Assembly: GCF_016919005.1 (NCBI RefSeq)
Contig: NZ_JAFFQE010000002.1
Location: 885,468 to 949,467, forward strand
DNA from: Desulfopila inferna
Lineage (GTDB): Bacteria; Desulfobacterota; Desulfobulbia; Desulfobulbales; Desulfocapsaceae
Direction of reading: 5' to 3'
Length of the DNA stretch: 64,000 nt
Both the position numbers and the translations under genes were made by a program. Positions 19,449 to 28,139 of the stretch are shown in pieces; position 1 is the first letter of the stretch; every line of letters begins with the position of its first letter. A model generated the notes under the pieces. That model saw only the letters and a program-made list of their open reading frames with translations, ran no database searches and was not told the DNA's origin.

Positions 19449-21308
19449 TTACTCTATGTGGATAGCATCGCCTGCAATCGCATCAAAACGGCAGATTTCA
19501 TAACATGCCCGGCACTTGATGCATTTATCCTTATCCAGATTATGGGGTTCGCTTCGCGGCCCGCTGATGGCGCCTGTGGGACATACCTCCACACAGCGTT
19601 GGCATCCGGTACATTTTTCTTTGACGACCCTGTATTGAACAAGCTCGCGACAGACCGCGGCAGGACAGCGTTTATCTTCTATATGGGCAAGGTATTCATC
19701 CCGGAAATAGTTGATGGTGGTGCGCACCGGGTTGGGTGCGGTCTGGCCCAGTCCGCAGAGAGAGCCCTTGCCGATAGTGGTGGATAAGGATGCAAGGGTA
19801 TCGAGATCTTCCAGGGCACCGTTTCCTGCGGTGATCCTGTCCAGTATCTCCACCATTTTTTGTGTGCCGATACGGCAGGGCGCGCACTTGCCGCAGCTCT
19901 CTTTACTGGTAAAGCCGAGGAAATAACGGGTGACATCGACCATGCATGAATGCGCGTCCATGACGATGAGTCCGCCTGATCCCATGATGGTACCGGCGTC
20001 CTGCAGGGATTGATAGTCGATCGGCAGATCGAGATGTTCCGCTGAGAGGCAGCCGCCCGAGGGGCCGCCGGTCTGCACGGCCTTGAAGGGGTTGCGTGTG
20101 CCACTGCCGATGTCGAAGATGATCTCCCGCAAGGTGGTGCCGAGAGGAACCTCTATCAGTCCGGTTCTTCTGACCTTGCCCACCAGGGCGAAGGTTTTGG
20201 TGCCCTTGCTCTGTTCGGTGCCGAAACCGGAATACCACTCTCCTCCATTTCTCATGATGTTGGGCAGCGTGGCCAGGGTTTCGACGTTGTGGATGGTTGT
20301 CGGTCTGCCGTGCAATCCCGATATTGCCGGAAATGGCGGCCGGCTTCTCGGCATCCCTCTCTTGCCTTCGATGGAGGCGATCAGAGCGGTTTCCTCGCCA
20401 CAGACGAAAGCTCCGGCTCCTTCCTTGATCTTTATGGTAAAGTTAAAGCCACTGCCGAGAATATTGTCTCCAATCAAGCCGATCTCTTCCATCTGCGCCA
20501 TGGCGATCCGCAGCCGTTCTATGGCCAGCGGGTATTCGGCTCTGATATAGATATAGCCCGAATCCGCGCCGATCCCGTAGGCGGCGATCAACATGCCTTC
20601 CAGTACCGCAAACGGATCACCTTCGATAACCGAGCGGTTCATGAATGCTCCCGGATCACCTTCATCGGCGTTGCAGATCAGGTATTTCGAATCGCCTTTG
20701 GCGTTTCTGCAGAACTCCCATTTTTTGAAAGAGGGAAAACCGGCCCCGCCACGGCCCCGCAATCCGGAGATTTTTACTTCTTCAATGGCCGCCTCCGGCT
20801 GATTTTCAAGGGTATTGATGAGGCCTTGAAAACCATCGCGGGCGATATAATGCTGAATATTTTCCGGGTCGACTATACCGCAGTTTCTCAGGACGATCCT
20901 CATTTGGTTTTTAAGCATGGGCAACTCCCAGAATGATCTGGTCCCATCCACTTTCGAATCGCGAGCGCCAAAATGCCCGATTGGCTTGATTTTGATTTTT
21001 TCCTTGCCGATATATCCTTTAATCAGTTTTTCGGCCCGTCCTGAATCGACATTGTTGAAACTGAGCCTCGGCAGGCCATGAGCCTGTATATCCATGAAAG
21101 GTTCGAGATAGCAGGGGCCGATGCACCCCACCTTGACCAGTTTGATTTTGTCGTTTTTATTCGCTTGTTGCAGGGTATTCCAAACTGCTCCAGCGCCGGA
21201 AGCCAGACCGCAACTGCCCATTCCCACATAGACCACAGGATCCGGACTCTGCTGTAGAGCCAGCCAGGTTTCGGCGGATCTTTTCTGTAGAGCGATGAAG
21301 TCATTCAT
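19449..21308 (-). CDS. NuoF/HndC-like NADH-binding flavoprotein with C-terminal ferredoxin domain
   Basis: A 619-residue subunit with a thioredoxin-like N-terminal domain (residues 1-115), the NADH/FMN core (GLRGRGGAGFPSFKKWEF near residue 180, CNADEGDPGAFMNR, AGAFVCGEETALI), the N3-type [4Fe-4S] motif ESCGKCAPCRIG, and two ferredoxin [4Fe-4S] motifs at the C-terminus (CTGCQRCVEVCPTG, CIKCRACYEIC). This is the layout of HndC, HydB and other soluble, often bifurcating, NADH-linked complexes. It overlaps the NuoE-like gene by 8 bases and is followed after four bases by the NuoG-like gene, so all are one operon. Confidence 0.93.
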   Translation of the reverse strand: MNDFIALQKRSAETWLALQQSPDPVVYVGMGSCGLASGAGAVWNTLQQANKNDKIKLVKVGCIGPCYLEPFMDIQAHGLPRLSFNNVDSGRAEKLIKGYIGKEKIKIKPIGHFGARDSKVDGTRSFWELPMLKNQMRIVLRNCGIVDPENIQHYIARDGFQGLINTLENQPEAAIEEVKISGLRGRGGAGFPSFKKWEFCRNAKGDSKYLICNADEGDPGAFMNRSVIEGDPFAVLEGMLIAAYGIGADSGYIYIRAEYPLAIERLRIAMAQMEEIGLIGDNILGSGFNFTIKIKEGAGAFVCGEETALIASIEGKRGMPRSRPPFPAISGLHGRPTTIHNVETLATLPNIMRNGGEWYSGFGTEQSKGTKTFALVGKVRRTGLIEVPLGTTLREIIFDIGSGTRNPFKAVQTGGPSGGCLSAEHLDLPIDYQSLQDAGTIMGSGGLIVMDAHSCMVDVTRYFLGFTSKESCGKCAPCRIGTQKMVEILDRITAGNGALEDLDTLASLSTTIGKGSLCGLGQTAPNPVRTTINYFRDEYLAHIEDKRCPAAVCRELVQYRVVKEKCTGCQRCVEVCPTGAISGPRSEPHNLDKDKCIKCRACYEICRFDAIAGDAIHIE

Positions 21309-21753
21309 ATTTTTTCAGAACCTGCTGCAGTTTGAGTACGGACATGCGGCTGTGGATTTCCTGATCCACCATCATAACCGGGGCCAGGGCGCAACATCCG
21401 AGGCAGGCGACCCGCTCCAGATCGAAACGGCCATCTTCGCTTGTCTGGCCTGGCTCGATTCCAATTTGAAGCTGGAGAGCATTCAAGAGGAAGTCACCAT
21501 CCTGGACATGACAGGCGCTTCCCAGACAAATTTTTATGGAGTGACGGCCCGGGGGATTAAAGCGAAATTGCGAGTAAAAGGAAGCTACACCAAAGATTCT
21601 GCTTCTGGATATTCTCAGGTGTTCTGAGATCTTGCGGATTGCGGTGGGAGATACGTAGCCCTCAATGGCCTGCATTTGTTGCAGGATAGGCATCAGATTG
21701 TCTGTGCCTCCCGGAGGATAGGTATCCAGAGTTTGCGTGATCGGGTTTTTCAT
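21301..21753 (-). CDS. NuoE/HndA-like thioredoxin-fold [2Fe-2S] subunit
   Basis: A 150-residue NuoE-like subunit of normal length. The four [2Fe-2S] cysteines are in KICLGSACHV (two) and ACLGCCALAPVM (with the second pair), preceded by the typical helical part (PILQQMQAIEGYVSPTAI). It transfers electrons from the flavin of the NuoF-like partner. First gene of the NuoE-F-G-NfnA-like cluster; no clear Shine-Dalgarno precedes the ATG at 21753. Confidence 0.92.
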   Translation of the reverse strand: MKNPITQTLDTYPPGGTDNLMPILQQMQAIEGYVSPTAIRKISEHLRISRSRIFGVASFYSQFRFNPPGRHSIKICLGSACHVQDGDFLLNALQLQIGIEPGQTSEDGRFDLERVACLGCCALAPVMMVDQEIHSRMSVLKLQQVLKKYE

Positions 21754-21961
21754 AATCAGGTGACAGGTGGCAGAGGCAGTTGCTTTGCAAGCAGAGCTAA
21801 TCCTTCATATTCTCTCCTTACCCCGATATATGTATCATCCTATCGCATTTTTGGTGTTTTTACAAGTTCCGGATCATCGCGATTACATAGGCCTCAAGGA
21901 GAAAACGCTTTTTTTCTCCGCTGGTTTGCTCAAAGCTATTTGACAGGACGCCATCAGAGCA

Positions 21962-22007
21962 TTGACAAAATGAAAGAGCAGCGATATTGTGAAAAGTGAT
22001 TCACAAT
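21962..22007 (+). promoter_or_regulatory. Promoter with overlapping palindromic operator of the TetR-RND operon
   Basis: TTGACA at 21962-21967, a 17-base spacer and TATTGT at 21985-21990 form a near-consensus promoter. The perfect inverted repeat ATTGTGAA-N6-TTCACAAT (21986-22007) covers the -10 element and the likely start site, exactly where a repressor would block transcription. A further TCACAAT copy follows at once. The regulator encoded just downstream is the obvious binder, giving autorepression. Confidence 0.75.
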
Positions 22008-22035
22008 TCACAATCTATAGTGGGAAAGATAGGGA

Positions 22036-22677
22036 ATGCGAGCTCAAAAGACGGAAACCGAACTGCGTAAGGAGCAAATAATAGAGGCTGCTCTGGGGCT
22101 GATCAGTACTGAAGGGGTGTCAGGACTAAGCATAGTCGGCATTGCCGGACAGGTAGGCATCGTTCCGTCTGCGCTGTATCGCCATTTCAAGGGCAAGGAT
22201 GAGGTGCTGGATGGTGTCGTGGAGTTCATAAAGAGGCGGCTGCTGATAAATGTGACGGAGGTCAGAAGTGAAGTGTCCGCAGCACCACAGCGCCTGCGCT
22301 ACATCTTGATGCGGCATGCCCGCCTCTTAGCCGAAAATCGAGCCATTCCCCATGTTGTTTTCTCGGATGGGTTTTATACCGGAAATCCTCGACGCAAAGC
22401 AAGGGTTGGCGAGATTATAATGGCATATTTGGATAAAATTGAGGAAATCATTGAAGAAGGCCGGCAGGAGGGAACCATTCGTAAGGATATTGTTCCCGGG
22501 ACCACCTCCCTTCTGTTTCTGGGAATGATCATGCCGGCTGCAGTTCTTGGTAAGGTATGCGGGGAGGGTTTTGATATGATAGCACATGCGGAGAATTCCT
22601 GGCCCCTTTTTGAACGATGCATCGCCGTAGATGCTCAAACCGCAATGGACCCTGAAATCGGAGAGGATCATGAATAA
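22036..22677 (+). CDS. TetR-family transcriptional regulator
   Basis: A 213-residue TetR-type repressor. The N-terminal helix-turn-helix (residues about 10-60: RKEQIIEAALGLISTEGV ... ALYRHFKGKDEVLDGV) is typical; the C-terminal half is the variable ligand-binding domain. It is preceded by a palindrome overlapping the promoter and overlaps the following membrane fusion protein gene by 8 bases, so it most likely represses this efflux operon and is released by a pump substrate. Confidence 0.92.
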   Translation: MRAQKTETELRKEQIIEAALGLISTEGVSGLSIVGIAGQVGIVPSALYRHFKGKDEVLDGVVEFIKRRLLINVTEVRSEVSAAPQRLRYILMRHARLLAENRAIPHVVFSDGFYTGNPRRKARVGEIIMAYLDKIEEIIEEGRQEGTIRKDIVPGTTSLLFLGMIMPAAVLGKVCGEGFDMIAHAENSWPLFERCIAVDAQTAMDPEIGEDHE

Positions 22678-24031
22678 AGCTTTGAGAAGAATATTGACTA
22701 TCCTGCCGATTGCGGCGGCAGTTATACTGGTGGCCTATCTGGTGACGCATCGCCCCGGGCCAGCAAAAAAGCAGGTTGAAGAGTCAATCCGAACACTGCG
22801 TGTAATCACTGTTCCTGCCGTGGATCTCATTCCTCGGGCAATCGGTTACGGGGTGGCCGGACCCGGCTTGATCTGGGAAGCGGTTGCAGAGGTTAAGGGT
22901 ACCGTGAATTTCGTCGATCCACGTCTGAAATCGGGCCAGCTGATAGAGGCGGGTACTGTATTGGTTCAAATCGATCCCTCGGAATACCGGCTTTCCGTGG
23001 CTCGGCTGGAGGCGCAAATTGAGGAAACCAAGGCGAAAAGAGCAGAGCTTGTCGAGGACGAAAAAAACATCGGGAACCTGATTGCCATAGAGTCCCGGTC
23101 GCTGGAGTTGGCCCAGAAAACCCTGGAACGTAAAGTCGAGGCACTGGCGCGTAATGCCATCTCGCAGGATGAGGTTGATCGAGAGGAAAGAAATTTTCTG
23201 CAGCAGAAACAGCAGGTCCAGCAACTCAGCAACAGTCTTGCTTTGATTCCCGCAAAGAAAAAGGCGCTGGAGTCTTCTCTGGCCATGTTGCGCTCCGATC
23301 TCGAGCAAGCCGAAAACGATCTGGCCAAAACAAAAATAGCCGCTCCGTATGATTGCCGGCTTGGTGAAGTGAGCCTGGATGTCGGACAGTTCTTACCGGC
23401 CGGCCAACTCCTTTTTCAGGCCCACGGCATAGAAGTTGCCGAGATTGAAAGCCGTTTTCGCATTGAAGAGCTGCGCCATCTTCTGGGTGAGGAGAAACGC
23501 AAGCGGTTTCTGCCGGGCATGAGCACCGGAATCTTTGCACAACTCTTTGGCGATATCAGAGTTTTTGTGAGTTTGCAAAGCGGAGACTGGTCTGCACATT
23601 GGCAGGGCCGCGTCGATAGGCTGCGGGAAAGCGTGGATAGCGGAACCCGGGAAATGAGAGTAGTGGCCGCCGTTGATGACCCCTATGAGAAGGCCATACC
23701 CGGATTACGCCCGCCATTGACGGCAGGTATGTTCTGCCGGGTTGAGCTTCAGGCACCCATTCGTGCCGGAAGTGTTGTCATTCCCCGATCCGCGATACAC
23801 AACGGCAGCGTCTTCGTGCTTGACCGGCAAAACCTTCTGCAGGCCAGGAAGGTGGTTGCAGATTTTGTGCAGTCGGAGTTTGTGGTGATAAAGTCCGGCC
23901 TCTTGGCTGGAGAGACCATTATTGTTTCGGATCCCTCTCCGGCCATTATCGGCATGAAAGTGGCGCCTGTTGCCGATGAGGAACTGGAAGAGCGGCTGAT
24001 CGCTGTAAGTCAGGGAGAGAGGGCTGAGTAA
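22670..24031 (+). CDS. RND efflux periplasmic adaptor (membrane fusion protein)
   Basis: About 453 residues. An N-terminal membrane anchor (residues 7-25) is followed by a lipoyl half-motif, a long coiled-coil hairpin rich in Glu/Lys/Gln (residues about 95-220), a second lipoyl half (AAPYDCRLGEVSLDVGQF), and beta-barrel parts. It links the inner-membrane pump to an outer-membrane channel. ATG at 22670 with GGAGAGG upstream is chosen over an in-frame start inside the TetR gene. It shares the A of its stop codon with the pump's start codon. Confidence 0.92.
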   Translation: MNKALRRILTILPIAAAVILVAYLVTHRPGPAKKQVEESIRTLRVITVPAVDLIPRAIGYGVAGPGLIWEAVAEVKGTVNFVDPRLKSGQLIEAGTVLVQIDPSEYRLSVARLEAQIEETKAKRAELVEDEKNIGNLIAIESRSLELAQKTLERKVEALARNAISQDEVDREERNFLQQKQQVQQLSNSLALIPAKKKALESSLAMLRSDLEQAENDLAKTKIAAPYDCRLGEVSLDVGQFLPAGQLLFQAHGIEVAEIESRFRIEELRHLLGEEKRKRFLPGMSTGIFAQLFGDIRVFVSLQSGDWSAHWQGRVDRLRESVDSGTREMRVVAAVDDPYEKAIPGLRPPLTAGMFCRVELQAPIRAGSVVIPRSAIHNGSVFVLDRQNLLQARKVVADFVQSEFVVIKSGLLAGETIIVSDPSPAIIGMKVAPVADEELEERLIAVSQGERAE

Positions 24032-27000
24032 TGATCCATTTTTTTAGCCGGCATCCGACCGCCGCCAATCTGTTGATGATCGCCTTTCTTGTCGCCGGTG
24101 CTCTGTCCATGCCGCGAATATTGCGGGAAACCCAGCCTGATTTTGCCCCGAGCGAGGTTGAGATACGCATCCTCTATCCCGGTGCCACAGCCCAGGAAGT
24201 GGAAGAGGTGATTTGCCGGAGGGTGGAAGATGCACTGGACGGTATCACCTTCGTGGAAGAAATCCGTGCCGATTCCCGGGAGGGAATGGCCTTGATCGTT
24301 GTTGAAATGGCGAGCGAAGGGGATATCCAAACCTTTTTAGGCGACATAAAGACGGAGATAGACGCCATAGACGATTTTCCGGCAGAGGTGGAGGATCCGA
24401 TCGTCTCCGAACTCGGCCGCACCGATCCGGTAATTTCCCTGCTGGTCTCGGGTCCGTTGAGTTTGCCTGATCTTAAGGCATATTCCGAAGATCTGAAAGA
24501 GAGGATGCAGGAGGCAGGGATTGCGCTGATTACCATCGAAGGATTTTCCGAGCACCAGCTCCGCGTTTCACTTTCCGAAGCCTCCCTGCGTCTGCTGGGG
24601 ATCAGTGCCGCTCAGGTGGCCGAAGTGATTATCGCTCAGAGCAGGGATACTCCGCTGGGCAACCTGGAGACCCGTGAAAGGGATATTCTGCTGCGTTTCG
24701 CCGATCAGCGCCGCACCGCCGAGGCTCTGGAAAAACTGGTCATTCTCGCCACTCCTGAGGGCGGGGAGGTTCATTTGGGGGATATCGCCGTTATTGAAGA
24801 TGTTTTCAAGCTCGATGAAGACAAAATCATGATGGACGGCAGGCGCAATGCACTGCTTAAAATCGAGAAATCAAAAACCCAGGATGCCATCCGGGTGGCG
24901 CAGATGGTCAGGTCCTTTGTGGAGAGTGAGCGTCTGCGTTTTCCGCAGATGGAGTTGACCCTTACCCAGGATCAGACAAATATCCTCGTTGATCGCCTGA
25001 ATATGCTGGTGAAAAACGGTGCCCAGGGACTGCTGCTGGTTTTTATGACCATGTGGCTGTTTTTCAATATCCGGATTTCCTTCTGGGTAGTCATGGGCCT
25101 GCCGGTCTCATTTCTGGGAGCATTCATCCTTGTGCCCCATCTTGGGCTCAGTATCAATATGTTCACCATGGTTGGCATGCTGATGGCGATCGGCCTGCTG
25201 ATGGATGATGCCATAGTTATCGCTGAAAATATCATGGCGCATCGACAGCGCGGGAAACCGCCGCTTGCTGCCGCGGTGGACGGTACCAGGGAAGTGGCCT
25301 CGGGTATTATCTCTTCGTTTCTCACCACTATCTGTATAATGGGGCCTCTGGCTTTTATCGAAGGCCAGATCGGCAATGTCCTCAGGGTGGTTCCCATGAT
25401 GTTGATTCTGGTTCTGGCGGTCAGTCTCATCGAAGCGTTCTGGATCCTTCCCGCTCATCTCAATCACGCCATGCACCGTTTCGCCCCGCAAGAGGCCAAT
25501 CATTTTCGGCAGCGCTTCGATAGTTTTTTTGAGTGGCTGCGTGAGCGGCTGCTGGGCAGAACCATCGATGTGTTATTGAAATGGCGCTATCTCTTTGTTG
25601 CGTCGGTAATCGGCCTGTTCATTCTTTCACTGGGTATGATCGTTTCCGGAAAAATCAAGTTTCAGGGGTTTCCCGAGCTGGAGGGCGATATCGTGGTGGC
25701 ACGGCTGCTGATGCCTCAGGGAACCCCGCTGCAGCATACCGAACAGAGAGTTAATCATATTCTGGAAGCGCTGGACAGGACAAACAGGAAGTTTAAAGCG
25801 CAGCAGAAAGACGAGCAGGATCTTGTCAGGAACTCCTATGTCCAATATAATCTGAATACGGAGGCCTTTGAAAATGGCCCTCATGTGGCGACCATTACCG
25901 TGGATCTGTTGACGGCGGAGAAGCGCTCGGGAACCATTGATGCGTATCTGGCCGAATGGCGCAAGGAGATAGGGGAACTGCCGGATGTGCTCAGTCTGAC
26001 CTTGAACGAACCGGGTTTCGGTCCCGGCGGCCGCCCCATAGAAGTGCGGCTGCGAGGCAAGGATCTGGTCGAGATGAAACAGGCTGTTCTCGACCTGGAG
26101 GCCTGGTTCTCTCAGTTTGAAGGGGTGGTGAACCTTGCCGATGATCTTAGAACCGGCAAGCCCGAGCTGCGCATGCGAATGCGTGAAGGAGCCTACGGAC
26201 TCGGCATCGATGCGGCAGGGGTAAGCCGCCAGTTGCGTGCAGCCTTCCAGGGCATAGAGGCCGATAATATTCAGGTTGGGCCGGAGACCTATGAGATTGA
26301 GGTACGTTTGGCGGATATGGGTCGGAACAGCTTGCAGGACCTCGAAAGTTTTAATCTTATCCTCGATGACGGCAGCCGCATGCCATTGAGTGCAGTGGTG
26401 CAATGGGAAATGGAGAAGGGCTGGGCCAGAATAGCCCGCTTCAATGGGATGCGGGCGGTAACCTTGCGCGGTGACGTAGATACCCGGTTGATTAACACCA
26501 ACGAGTTGATGAGGCTCTTTCAGAAGAATTATCTTCAGGATTTCAATAAAAGATATCCGGATCTGCAGTTATCCGTTGCCGGTTCTCTTGAAGAAACCAA
26601 TAAAACGCGGCTGTCGATGCTGGCTTCCCTGTTTATTGGCCTTATAGGCATATTCTTTCTCCTTAGCTTCCAATTCAGGACCTTTACCGAACCATTTGTG
26701 GTAATGCTGGCCATTCCTTTTGCCTTGATCGGAGTGGTCTGGGGGCACGGCCTGATGGGAGTGCCCGTGAGCATGCCGAGCCTGCTGGGGTTTATAGCCC
26801 TTGCCGGCATAGTGGTCAATGACTCCATCCTTTTGGTACTCTTTTTGAAAAATGCCCGGAGAAAAGGGCTTACAGCGCAGGAGGCAGCTGCCGGAGCAAG
26901 CCGGGCCAGGTTTCGCGCCGTTCTATTGACTTCCACCACAACCATAGCCGGACTGCTGCCGCTGTTGTTCGAAAAGAGCCTTCAGGCCCAGATATTGATC

Positions 27001-27135
27001 CCTCTGGTGATCAGTACAACATTCGGACTCATGGCCAGCACGGTGCTGGTGTTGTTGGCCATTCCCTGCATGTATCTGATCCTGAGCGATTTAGGTATTG
27101 TGGAGAAAATCGGATTAGATGAAGCGGTAGAGTGA
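24031..27135 (+). CDS. RND efflux transporter, inner-membrane pump
   Basis: A 1034-residue RND permease, normal size, with 12 predicted membrane helices and two large periplasmic loops. The proton-relay region in the fourth helix shows the pair of aspartates (GLLMDDAIVIAEN near residue 395), and the second half repeats the motif (LAGIVVNDSILLV). It is the last gene of a TetR-adaptor-pump operon. No outer-membrane TolC-type gene is adjacent, so a channel encoded elsewhere would be needed. The substrate cannot be read from sequence. Confidence 0.95.
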   Translation: MIHFFSRHPTAANLLMIAFLVAGALSMPRILRETQPDFAPSEVEIRILYPGATAQEVEEVICRRVEDALDGITFVEEIRADSREGMALIVVEMASEGDIQTFLGDIKTEIDAIDDFPAEVEDPIVSELGRTDPVISLLVSGPLSLPDLKAYSEDLKERMQEAGIALITIEGFSEHQLRVSLSEASLRLLGISAAQVAEVIIAQSRDTPLGNLETRERDILLRFADQRRTAEALEKLVILATPEGGEVHLGDIAVIEDVFKLDEDKIMMDGRRNALLKIEKSKTQDAIRVAQMVRSFVESERLRFPQMELTLTQDQTNILVDRLNMLVKNGAQGLLLVFMTMWLFFNIRISFWVVMGLPVSFLGAFILVPHLGLSINMFTMVGMLMAIGLLMDDAIVIAENIMAHRQRGKPPLAAAVDGTREVASGIISSFLTTICIMGPLAFIEGQIGNVLRVVPMMLILVLAVSLIEAFWILPAHLNHAMHRFAPQEANHFRQRFDSFFEWLRERLLGRTIDVLLKWRYLFVASVIGLFILSLGMIVSGKIKFQGFPELEGDIVVARLLMPQGTPLQHTEQRVNHILEALDRTNRKFKAQQKDEQDLVRNSYVQYNLNTEAFENGPHVATITVDLLTAEKRSGTIDAYLAEWRKEIGELPDVLSLTLNEPGFGPGGRPIEVRLRGKDLVEMKQAVLDLEAWFSQFEGVVNLADDLRTGKPELRMRMREGAYGLGIDAAGVSRQLRAAFQGIEADNIQVGPETYEIEVRLADMGRNSLQDLESFNLILDDGSRMPLSAVVQWEMEKGWARIARFNGMRAVTLRGDVDTRLINTNELMRLFQKNYLQDFNKRYPDLQLSVAGSLEETNKTRLSMLASLFIGLIGIFFLLSFQFRTFTEPFVVMLAIPFALIGVVWGHGLMGVPVSMPSLLGFIALAGIVVNDSILLVLFLKNARRKGLTAQEAAAGASRARFRAVLLTSTTTIAGLLPLLFEKSLQAQILIPLVISTTFGLMASTVLVLLAIPCMYLILSDLGIVEKIGLDEAVE

Positions 27136-27337
27136 TTTTTAATACCTTCTGGTCCCTAAAAGCAGTGATTGCCAATGTTGATGGTCTTATAAAGGTCACC
27201 GATGTAGTCTTTATTCGAAGGAAATGTTGCATTCCTGTCAAACTGTCGATACACTCTGAGAAACATTCTTTGGCTGGTTTCGGTGTTGTTTTGCCGGAGC
27301 CTCAAATCTCAAGGAAAAATGGAAAGGAGCGAATGCT

Positions 27338-27808
27338 ATGGTCGGTTTTCAAAAAAGCAACTCCAATACTACCCTGGAAATGCTGAATAATGGCCGGATA
27401 CAGGAAGTCAATCTGGAAAAGGATCGTATCACCATATTGAAATTTCTGATAATCGTCCTTCCCATGTGGATCAGTGCCAAATTCTACAGCGGACCAAATC
27501 TGGAATTCGTCCGCAATTATCTGGCGGCCATCATCCTGATGGTTCTGCTTGCTTTGGTTTTTCAGTTTATTTATACCAGATCGAGGGAGAAAGTCGTCCT
27601 CGTTTCACTTTTCATTGTTCTTTCCCTGATACAGACTGCCTTTATCGCTATGCCTTCATTATTAACGGAGCTGACTTTTACAATAGGTCAGGGAACATTT
27701 TTCGGTGGCGAACCCACCTTCCATATGATTCCTTATTATGGAGTCGGTGGTTTTATCGGGTATTTCGTGTTGAAGGGATGCAGGAAGAAGGAGATCCTTC
27801 GCAAGTGA
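27338..27808 (+). CDS. Hypothetical small membrane protein
   Basis: A 156-residue protein with about four membrane segments (residues 30-48, 58-78, 85-105 and 135-150) and a polar N-terminus. AAAGGAG lies just before the ATG at 27338. I do not recognise the family. It follows the RND pump by about 200 bases with its own ribosome binding site and is not clearly part of that operon. Confidence 0.65.
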   Translation: MVGFQKSNSNTTLEMLNNGRIQEVNLEKDRITILKFLIIVLPMWISAKFYSGPNLEFVRNYLAAIILMVLLALVFQFIYTRSREKVVLVSLFIVLSLIQTAFIAMPSLLTELTFTIGQGTFFGGEPTFHMIPYYGVGGFIGYFVLKGCRKKEILRK

Positions 27809-27940
27809 GAGTGCAATTCCGCTAGTGTGATCGCAATACCACCTATCCTGGAAGCTACACTGGTAATAAAAAAAAATCTGCTGCCGTTTCAGATCTACAA
27901 AGACGTAGATCGAGCCTTTTACTGATCCGTCAAACAAAGG

Positions 27941-27967
27941 AGCCGGTTAATTGTATTAACCGGCTCT
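27941..27967 (-). terminator. Perfect hairpin downstream of the symporter genes
   Basis: GAGCCGGTTAAT-N3-ATTAACCGGCTC is a 12-base perfect stem, followed on the minus strand by CCTTTGTTTG. It lies 60 bases past the small symporter peptide gene and may also serve the plus-strand gene at 27338. Confidence 0.7.
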
Positions 27968-28026
27968 ATTCGATTTATTACACATTCCCGCAATTATATC
28001 AGGGAATACAGGGAATACAGTCTATT

Positions 28027-28113
28027 CTAGCCCCACAATCCCCATCCGAAAGAAGCTGTGAAGAGAATGGCAGCCACAACCACCACAATCAGATATATAT
28101 CTTCCCTTGCCAT
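28027..28113 (-). CDS. 28-residue symporter small accessory protein
   Basis: A very short gene encoding a single membrane helix that starts MAREDIYLIVVVV and ends in an aromatic GWGLWG. It has an excellent ribosome binding site (GGGAGGT, seven bases before the ATG) and lies 26 bases downstream of the sodium:solute symporter gene on the same strand. Small single-helix proteins of about 30 residues next to sodium symporters are a known, recently annotated group; the same role is inferred here. It has no in-frame alternative start. Confidence 0.8.
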   Translation of the reverse strand: MAREDIYLIVVVVAAILFTASFGWGLWG

Positions 28114-28139
28114 AGTATTTACCTCCCGGCATATACGAA

